A stretch of DNA of 42,146 nt from a virus. The position numbers were made by a program, and so were the translations under genes. The DNA lies in the IMG/VR virus record IMGVR_UViG_3300024346_000158, positions 1 to 42,146 of that record. One strand, given 5' to 3'. Positions 36,197-42,146 of the stretch are shown here, one piece after another. The notes under the pieces are model-generated. The model was not told where the DNA came from. It saw only the letters and a program-made list of their open reading frames with translations, and did not search any database. The first letter of the stretch is position 1. Every line of letters starts with the position of its first letter.

Positions 36197-36816
36197 TGAT
36201 ACCAAATAGTTATATAGACTTTTACGGTGACCAAACTCGTTGGTTTATTGGTGAAGTAGTTGACAACTCAGAAGACCCTTTAAAGTTGGGTAGAGTTAAA
36301 GTCAAGGTGTTCGGTGTATATGATGATATCGATAAGGATGACCTACCTTGGGCCCAAATTGTAGTACCGGTCACTCAAGGTATACATGAAGGTAATGGAC
36401 AGAACTTGGGTCTCCTCGTTGGTACGCAAGTGTTCGGTATATTCATGGACGGTAAGAGTTCACAACTGCCTATGGTAATTGGTACCGTGCCTAAAGAAGG
36501 CGACACCAACTCCAAGGCTGAAAAGAACTACCCATTCAACAAGGTCTACGAAACAGAGTCCGGACATTATAAAGAATATGATGATAAGTCTGGCGCTGAA
36601 CGTATTAAAGAACATCATATGACGGGCACTTTCTATGAGATGCAAGCCGATGGATCTATTCTGACTCACATCACCAAAGACAACTACTCGGTAGTCCTCG
36701 GCGACGAAGACGTGCGTATCACGGGCAACGTGACAGTTAGTGTCGGTGGAAACGTAAACCTAGTTGCGGGTGGTACAGTCTCTATCAATGCAGCCAGTAT
36801 TAAACTGAATTCATAA
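36196..36816 (+). CDS. 5: Baseplate spike protein gp5-like without lysozyme domain, 206 aa
   Basis: Residues 12-60 (RWFIGEVVDNSEDPLKLGRV, then KVKVFGVYDD and LPWAQIVVP) are the OB-fold domain of gp5/gpV spikes. The C-terminal part (about 155-206, for example VRITGNVTVSVGGNVNLVAG) is a short beta-helix that forms the tip. T4 gp5 (575 residues) carries a GH24 lysozyme between these; here it is absent. Local cell wall cutting must then come from another protein, or is not needed. The stop overlaps the next start (TAATG). Confidence 0.88.
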   Translation: MIPNSYIDFYGDQTRWFIGEVVDNSEDPLKLGRVKVKVFGVYDDIDKDDLPWAQIVVPVTQGIHEGNGQNLGLLVGTQVFGIFMDGKSSQLPMVIGTVPKEGDTNSKAEKNYPFNKVYETESGHYKEYDDKSGAERIKEHHMTGTFYEMQADGSILTHITKDNYSVVLGDEDVRITGNVTVSVGGNVNLVAGGTVSINAASIKLNS

Positions 36817-38015
36817 TGGTGATACAACTGCCCGAGATCAAACTGGAACTTCCGTGTCCAGATTCGTTACTTCCTACCAAAGCGGAGTTGGTGCAGTTCT
36901 ATAACGATATTGCTATGATACCTAGTAAGCTGAAGGCATACTTGGCATCGAATCCAGATTCCGACGAGGAACTGAAATTAAAGATAGAAGAAACCATCAA
37001 AAAAATAGAAGAGTTCATGGAACAACAAGAAGTTCTTCTATCCCCTTGGTGGCAAGGCGGTACGGTACGTAACTGGCAGAAGGAAGCCAATGATGCGTGG
37101 TCGGAACTGATTGACGAGTTTCATATATACGTTCCGGTAAAGATGCTTGAACTCATCGGCGAAGTGATACCGTTGAATTTTACAGTATCCGTGATGGGTA
37201 TAGAAGTTGACCTGTTGACCATACTGGAGAAGGACGAACAAGAACGTCTCAAACTTGAAATCACCGAGAAGGTGGATCTTTATTATGCCATGATTCCCGA
37301 AGAATATCAATACTATAAAGGAGAGTTTGGCGTCGAGTGTGATGAGTGGAAGGGAAAACTCACTTGGTCATATTTTAAAAACGAGTTGGTGAAGTGGTGT
37401 ACTAACCTACTACTCTCAGCCTTCGAAGAATTGATTGACGTATTCAAAGAAATATGGGACACCTTGGGTCTTCCTAGTCCACCTACTCTATTAGAGTTTG
37501 ACGTAGAAACATGGATACGTGCGCAGATAGATCAGTTCAAACAAGAGGCCGAAGATTTCGCTAAAGATATTGAAGATAAGTTAACCCAACTCAAGGAAGA
37601 TCTCGATTCTTTATCGGGAGATTCCCAAGGAGATAACGGGAACTTTATCAAGGAAGAGATAGCTAAACTAGAGAAAGAGTTTGCTGAGTTTAGTGTTGAA
37701 GGATACATCATCGAACAACTCAGAGAGGTATCGTTATTTGGTGTACCACTACTGGATATTATTGGGGGTGAGATTGAGACTAATGTGGAATGTCCGGAAG
37801 ACCAGATAAACGAACTGGTACGTGCGGCCCGAGATTGGTTCGCACAATGGCAAAAAGAATTGATTAACGTGTGGATCAAGAAGATCGAATCATTTTTGAG
37901 TGCTATCGGGTTAGGTTCTGTGATGGAACCACTGACACTAACATTCTGTGACGTATTGGAGTTAATCGGGGTTCCAATGACAATAGATTTAAGCTTACCC
38001 GAATTAACTGTATAA
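36816..38015 (+). CDS. Unknown coiled-coil structural protein, 399 aa
   Basis: The protein is mostly helical and very acidic, with heptad-like segments (for example DEELKLKIEETIKKIEEFME at about 49-68) and many Trp residues. Cysteines occur near both ends (LELPCPDSLLPTK; LTLTFCDVLE). It lies in the baseplate operon between the gp5-like spike and gp25. It may be a second spike part, a fibre anchor or a chaperone. I do not recognise a family. Confidence 0.7.
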   Translation: MVIQLPEIKLELPCPDSLLPTKAELVQFYNDIAMIPSKLKAYLASNPDSDEELKLKIEETIKKIEEFMEQQEVLLSPWWQGGTVRNWQKEANDAWSELIDEFHIYVPVKMLELIGEVIPLNFTVSVMGIEVDLLTILEKDEQERLKLEITEKVDLYYAMIPEEYQYYKGEFGVECDEWKGKLTWSYFKNELVKWCTNLLLSAFEELIDVFKEIWDTLGLPSPPTLLEFDVETWIRAQIDQFKQEAEDFAKDIEDKLTQLKEDLDSLSGDSQGDNGNFIKEEIAKLEKEFAEFSVEGYIIEQLREVSLFGVPLLDIIGGEIETNVECPEDQINELVRAARDWFAQWQKELINVWIKKIESFLSAIGLGSVMEPLTLTFCDVLELIGVPMTIDLSLPELTV

Positions 38016-38018
38016 ATA
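38011..38018 (+). promoter_or_regulatory. T4-type late promoter of gp25
   Basis: TATAAATA overlaps the stop of the preceding gene and lies 25 bases before the gp25 start. It supplements read-through from 32945. Confidence 0.75.
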
Positions 38019-38042
38019 GTCTATAAAGAGTTTGAGAGTCCA

Positions 38043-38483
38043 ATGGCAAAAGCATTTTCTATAGAAGACGGTAACTTGATGAACGCTTCACTGGTGACTT
38101 CAGTGAAACGTCTGCATAGTGATATCGACTGTTCGTTCGAAGCAAAACCTTCTGGTGACATATACAAGAAGACAGATGCTGCAGCGGTAAAACAGGCAAT
38201 CAAAAATCTTCTCATGACTAATAATGGAGAACGGCCCTTTCGATCTACATTCGGCGGCAATCTGCAAAGTTTATTATTTGCATTGGATACCGAACTTGAT
38301 GAAAGTGATATCGCTCGCGCAATAAAACACGCAATAACGAAGTATGAGCCTCGTGCAATCGTTAATCGTGTTAACGTAAAAATGAATTCAAATTTCAATT
38401 CAGTTGATGTCACTGTAATATTTCAACTGGTAACTACATTAGAAACATTGTCACTGAATGTTACCGTAGCAAGGATAAGATAA
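38043..38483 (+). CDS. 25: Baseplate wedge protein gp25 (GPW/gp25 family), 146 aa
   Basis: The protein has AVKQAIKNLLMTNNGERPFR, then STFGGNLQSLLFALDTELDE and a C-terminal beta region, matching the GPW/gp25 family. It is a small wedge protein at the sheath-baseplate joint. It is longer at the C-terminus than T4 gp25 (132). GAGAG precedes the ATG; gp6 follows directly. Confidence 0.92.
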   Translation: MAKAFSIEDGNLMNASLVTSVKRLHSDIDCSFEAKPSGDIYKKTDAAAVKQAIKNLLMTNNGERPFRSTFGGNLQSLLFALDTELDESDIARAIKHAITKYEPRAIVNRVNVKMNSNFNSVDVTVIFQLVTTLETLSLNVTVARIR

Positions 38484-40334
38484 ATGACTATAAAAACTTC
38501 GGACTTGGATTTTAACAATATCAAGTCTAGTCTAAAAACAGCTCTGATGCAAAAACCAGAGTTTGCAGACTACAACTTTGAGGCGAGTGGATTATCCAAT
38601 ATACTAGATGTGTTGGCCTACAATACTCATATTAATGGGTTGACCGCTAATATGGCGATCAACGAGTCGTTTCTCGCATCTGCGCAATTACGATCGTCTG
38701 TGGTAAGTCACGCAGAGACTCTTGGGTACTATCCATCGTCAGCTACCGCTTCGACAGCTACTGTTAAGGTCACTGCAACAATTCCCAATGGCCCCGAGAC
38801 TCTAGTCTTACCATCGAATTATGTGTTTACCGCAGACGTTGACGGTGTCAGTTATACATTCAGAACTCGTAGGGAATATACTGCATATAACGATAATGAT
38901 ACGTATGTGTTCCAATCGAGTGCAGGGTCTACCGACGTTATTGTAGTAGAAGGTAAACCTAGAGTTAAAACTTTTTATGTCGGCCCTACTACCGACACTC
39001 CGGTATATGTCATACCAGACGAAAACATGGACACTACGACTATGCTTGTCGAGGTCTATGACAATTTCACGACCATTGACCATGTAGTATACAGTAATAT
39101 CAATAACGTGGCAACAATTAATTCAGAGTCTACCATATACATAGTGCGTGAATCATCTAACGGACAGTATGAATTATTCTTCAGTGATGGTAATGTATTG
39201 GGGAAGAATCCTGTTGCTGGTAATAAAATCGTAGTTCGATACATCTCTTCGGTCGGGGCAGTTGCCAATGGCGCATTAGGGTTTTCGACATCATCTCTCA
39301 ATGGGGTCGCTCTTACAGTAGAGACCACATCGGAATCTTCGGGTGGTTCTCCTAAAGAAACCATTCAGTCCATAAAGATGAATGCGCCCCGAGCATTCTC
39401 GGCTCAACAACGTTTGGTGACCGCAGAAGATTATCGGGCATTGATAATGTCCAACTTCGGAGCATACCTTGACGACGCTGTATCTTGGGGCGGTAATGAT
39501 AACATACCTCCACAATATGGCAAGGTCTTTGTATCACTTAATTTCAAGGACGGTTTGAGCCAACCAATCGTGGATCTAGTTAAAACATCTATTAAAAATG
39601 ATTTGACTAACAATCTTTCTATTATGTCTATCGACACAGAATTTGTCGATCCCCAATATACTTATCTAGAACTCTTGACGAATTTTAACTTCGACCCTAG
39701 TCAGACAGATCTGTCCGCTGAATCTATCGAAGTTGAGATACAAAACACCATCGTCAATTATGCACGAACCAACTTAAATATGTTCGATTCGGTATTCCGT
39801 AGATCGAATCTACTCTCAATCATTGACAATATTAGTCCAGCTGTATTGAACTCTAAGATGACAGTTAAGGGTCAACAACGCATTGAACTAGATAAGATGT
39901 TGAGTGACTTACTCATTGCATCTGGCGGTACAGTAACAGAGTTGAACCAAGAATTCAAGGTGAACTTCCCATTTGCTCTCAGTCAACCAGACGATAGAGA
40001 ACATGTTATCACAACGTCTATATTCAAATATAACGGTGTCAATTGTGTAATTAAGAATGAACTGGGTTCCACCAGACTACAAGTATTCGACCTAACTAAT
40101 AACGTGCGGTTGACGAACGTCGGTTCATACAATGCATCAAAAGGAACCGTGAGCATTTTGGGTGTCAAGTTTAGTTCAACTTCAGATTACTCGGGAACTG
40201 CTATGAAAGTATCTGCGCTTCCTGCTAACCAAAGTACATTGCGACCTCTCAGAAATTATATCATTGACATTGATACAGACAAGTCTTTCACTAAGGCAAT
40301 CATCGATTATCAGACAACTAGAAGTACATTATAA
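38484..40334 (+). CDS. 6: Baseplate wedge protein gp6, 616 aa
   Basis: The N-terminus (SSLKTALMQKPEFADYNFEA, then ILDVLAYNTHINGLTANMAI with NESFLASAQLRSSVVSHAET) is the signature of T4-like gp6, the wedge ring that controls baseplate opening. T4 gp6 has 660 residues. The middle has the J-like fold pattern (RAFSAQQRLVTAEDYRALIM). It starts directly after the gp25 stop, and its own stop overlaps the next gene (TAATG). Confidence 0.92.
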   Translation: MTIKTSDLDFNNIKSSLKTALMQKPEFADYNFEASGLSNILDVLAYNTHINGLTANMAINESFLASAQLRSSVVSHAETLGYYPSSATASTATVKVTATIPNGPETLVLPSNYVFTADVDGVSYTFRTRREYTAYNDNDTYVFQSSAGSTDVIVVEGKPRVKTFYVGPTTDTPVYVIPDENMDTTTMLVEVYDNFTTIDHVVYSNINNVATINSESTIYIVRESSNGQYELFFSDGNVLGKNPVAGNKIVVRYISSVGAVANGALGFSTSSLNGVALTVETTSESSGGSPKETIQSIKMNAPRAFSAQQRLVTAEDYRALIMSNFGAYLDDAVSWGGNDNIPPQYGKVFVSLNFKDGLSQPIVDLVKTSIKNDLTNNLSIMSIDTEFVDPQYTYLELLTNFNFDPSQTDLSAESIEVEIQNTIVNYARTNLNMFDSVFRRSNLLSIIDNISPAVLNSKMTVKGQQRIELDKMLSDLLIASGGTVTELNQEFKVNFPFALSQPDDREHVITTSIFKYNGVNCVIKNELGSTRLQVFDLTNNVRLTNVGSYNASKGTVSILGVKFSSTSDYSGTAMKVSALPANQSTLRPLRNYIIDIDTDKSFTKAIIDYQTTRSTL

Positions 40335-41257
40335 TGTCGGAAGCAAGAGTAGATCAGCATAGAAGACACGTAGAATTAAATAAGGGCACAGTACAGAATC
40401 TGTTACCCGAATACTTTTTGGGCGAATACCCGAAACTAGTCGAATTCTTAGAAGCTTACTACGAATACTCAGAAGTCGACTCTGTAGATAGTTTTGTCAA
40501 TCAGATACATGACCTATTCAAGATAAAAAGTATTACAAGTACGTCGTTGACGAATTTGGATAAGATCATCGCCGATATTGGCAATGGTCTCCAATCCTCT
40601 TCGTTCTTCCAACAGCCAAGACTTATGGCACGTCTCCTTGCTAACTTCTATCGTGCGAAGGGTACACAGATATCAGTAGAACAATTCTTTCGTGCATTCT
40701 TTAATGAATCAATTTCTATCGAGTATCCCAAGAGAAATATAATCATCGTGGGCGAATCTAAAATAGGTTTCGAGTCACAACGATATATTCAAGATGATAA
40801 GAGATATCAGATATTCTCTATTCTTTTGAAAACGGGTTTATCTAAAGTAGATTATGAATCACTGTACCTCTTGTTTGCTCACCCAGCTGGTTTCTACTTG
40901 TCCGCTGATGTGGTAACGGTCGGTACCGCCGAAGTAGGCCTTCGAGCGGGACTTCCTAACGATCCATTAGAGGTTGTTGCGACTGGTCTCCAAATAGAAG
41001 GTTTTGCTGAACCAATGATGTCCGCTTTCGGTTTCAATACATTGATTATGTCTGATCCGAGTGGAGACACAACCGGTAGTACCGAGACGCTCGACAGATA
41101 TGCGGACGTGTCTTTGGATATACTTAATACCGAATTTGGAACTTTGGCTGGAGTGACCAATCAAGATTCCCCAACACTAGACGATGATACAATGGTATTA
41201 TCAACTGAATATGAGACTATGGATGCGGTACGGGAGAGCCCAAACCCATCCACATAA
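40334..41257 (+). CDS. Baseplate wedge-type structural protein, 307 aa
   Basis: The N-terminal part has LLPEYFLGEYPKLVEFLEAY, then YEYSEVDS, MARLLANFYRAKGTQISVEQ with FFRAFFNE. This pattern is shared by marine T4-like proteins encoded after gp6, which act as wedge or fibre-attachment proteins in the place of T4 gp7/gp8. The last 90 residues are Ser, Thr and Asp rich and probably extended. I could not assign a T4 number with confidence. Confidence 0.7.
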   Translation: MSEARVDQHRRHVELNKGTVQNLLPEYFLGEYPKLVEFLEAYYEYSEVDSVDSFVNQIHDLFKIKSITSTSLTNLDKIIADIGNGLQSSSFFQQPRLMARLLANFYRAKGTQISVEQFFRAFFNESISIEYPKRNIIIVGESKIGFESQRYIQDDKRYQIFSILLKTGLSKVDYESLYLLFAHPAGFYLSADVVTVGTAEVGLRAGLPNDPLEVVATGLQIEGFAEPMMSAFGFNTLIMSDPSGDTTGSTETLDRYADVSLDILNTEFGTLAGVTNQDSPTLDDDTMVLSTEYETMDAVRESPNPST

Positions 41258-41262
41258 TAGTA

Positions 41263-41270
41263 TATAAATA
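41263..41270 (+). promoter_or_regulatory. T4-type late promoter of the fibre gene
   Basis: TATAAATA lies just after the previous stop and 35 bases before the ATG at 41298, so the fibre gene has its own late promoter. Confidence 0.78.
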
Positions 41271-41297
41271 GACTAAAGAATTTAGGATTATTGAATA

Positions 41298-42146
41298 ATG
41301 CCAAAACAAACATTATTTCTTGGTAATGCTGGTAACGATGGAACAGGTGATACCCTTCGTCAAGCAGGACAGAAAATCAACTACAACTTTGATGAGATCT
41401 ATAGTCTTGTACTATTGGGTCTTTCGGGTAGTGGTGCGACTCTAGATTCTGGATGGCGAGACTTTGTCCTAAATGTGTTAGATTCGTCAGAATTTGTAAA
41501 ATACGACCAAATGGTCACTGCGATAAGCACAGGCACTTTTGGTATTAATTCTCGTATAGATTCTATCGATGGTCAGTTGATTGTCGGTTCTCAGTGGTAT
41601 GTCGATCTACAATCCTCTCTTCAGATAGAAGGTGGAGTCGATTCGTCATTCGTTCTTAATGCAGTAGCTGGTGCAGAACAACGACTAGAAACATTAATCG
41701 AACAAGACAGTAATGGGTTCACAATACTTTCACAATCCATTGACTCGGTCAGTACTAAATTAGACCTTATCGATGCAGCTCTTGGAGTACGTATCGGTGC
41801 AAACACTGCTGCGATCTCTACACTTTCCTCAAGCATCATCGATAGTGCAGGCATACTTGCTATACAAGCTTCCGCGATAGATTCTTTGGGAGCAGATTTG
41901 ATTATCCTGAGAAATGTCGATTCGGATATCATACAAACTACCACTGTCAACGCGAATGCGATCAATGCGCTTAATCTTACCGTATACGATGATAGCACTG
42001 GTCTGTCATCTATAGCCAGTCGCGTTATCGCACTAGAGAATGGTATCACTGTAGATATTAACTCTGATACAATCGCAAGTATTCAAAGTGCGGTAGAAGA
42101 AAACATCGGTAGTCGAATTGATGTAAACAGCGATGGCATTATACTG
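41298..42146 (+). CDS. Tail fibre-type structural protein, N-terminal 283 aa (partial)
   Basis: The protein begins MPKQTLFLGNAGNDGTGDTL, then RQAGQKINYNFDEIYS, the anchor seen at the N-terminus of many marine myovirus fibre proteins. It then turns into a long trimer-type coiled coil with repeating I-D-S/L-x-S motifs (SRIDSIDGQL, SQSIDSVSTK, SSSIIDSAGI, ASAIDSLGAD). The frame is open to the right edge, so the full length is unknown. It would attach to the baseplate and bind the host or carry a receptor-binding tip. Confidence 0.8.
   Translation, partial: MPKQTLFLGNAGNDGTGDTLRQAGQKINYNFDEIYSLVLLGLSGSGATLDSGWRDFVLNVLDSSEFVKYDQMVTAISTGTFGINSRIDSIDGQLIVGSQWYVDLQSSLQIEGGVDSSFVLNAVAGAEQRLETLIEQDSNGFTILSQSIDSVSTKLDLIDAALGVRIGANTAAISTLSSSIIDSAGILAIQASAIDSLGADLIILRNVDSDIIQTTTVNANAINALNLTVYDDSTGLSSIASRVIALENGITVDINSDTIASIQSAVEENIGSRIDVNSDGIIL

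Noticed and set aside
41621-42049. A 142-codon leftward open frame in the fibre gene
   Set aside because: The rightward fibre frame is open throughout with a clear anchor motif and late promoter; the leftward one is Ser/Ile-rich shadow.

Overview
This window is 42 kb of a tailed, T4-like (myovirus) phage genome, most like the marine branch that includes cyanophage, pelagiphage and vibriophage relatives of T4. The evidence is a gp25-gp6 baseplate pair, gp48, gp53, gp26/gp51, gp4, a gp32-type single-stranded DNA-binding protein, a gp33-type late-transcription co-activator and at least eight T4 late promoters (TATAAATA) placed just upstream of structural or lysis-type genes. A T4-lysozyme (GH24) homologue and a lipobox lipoprotein point to a Gram-negative host; the species cannot be told from the sequence. 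I saw no tRNA, integrase, transposon or CRISPR array.

Layout. (1) 1-6,850: tightly packed small early genes, mostly unknown, many joined by ATGA or TAATG overlaps. They include a DUF932 protein, an FmdB-type zinc ribbon, a DUF6433-like protein, one decayed gene and a MazG-like protein. (2) 6,850-18,600: an accessory block of GH24 lysozyme, four glycosyltransferase-like genes, a HAD phosphatase, a TobZ/NodU-type carbamoyltransferase, two holin-like membrane proteins, a radical SAM enzyme, a sulfotransferase-like protein, a GroES-like co-chaperonin behind palindromic tandem repeats, a SNase-type nuclease, an HExxH lipoprotein and an MptE/sialyltransferase-like protein. It ends with two leftward genes read from a late promoter. 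(3) 18,600-27,160: a second early region with many sigma70-type promoters that share a conserved leader, two HEMVH metallopeptidase-like genes, a second MazG-like gene and a WYL_2-like gene. A leftward late pair (19,736-20,418) sits inside it. (4) 27,164-28,500: gp33 and gp32, closed by a UUCG terminator. (5) 28,500-32,932, leftward: tape measure (gp29-like), gp51 reached by a -1 frameshift from gp26, a gp54-like tube initiator, a gp2-like protein and gp4. (6) 32,986-42,146, rightward: gp48, gp53, gp27-like hub, gp5-like spike without a lysozyme domain, an unknown coiled-coil protein, gp25, gp6, a wedge-like protein and the start of a long fibre gene.

How it fits together. Host-type promoters (TTGACA/TATAAT) with a GAGAGAGA leader drive early genes. 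gp33, with the sliding clamp and gp55 presumably encoded elsewhere, would open the TATAAATA promoters for the baseplate, tail, gp32 and parts of the accessory block. The most notable regulatory structures are the gp26/gp51 slippery site, a promoter enclosed in a terminator-like hairpin that also contains the ribosome binding site (8,312-8,374), a fourfold palindrome array before the co-chaperonin, a leader with four successive inverted repeats before the sulfotransferase-like gene, and tandem hairpins in the gp32 leader. The accessory block looks like a cassette that builds and decorates a glycan or modified base; its target is unknown.
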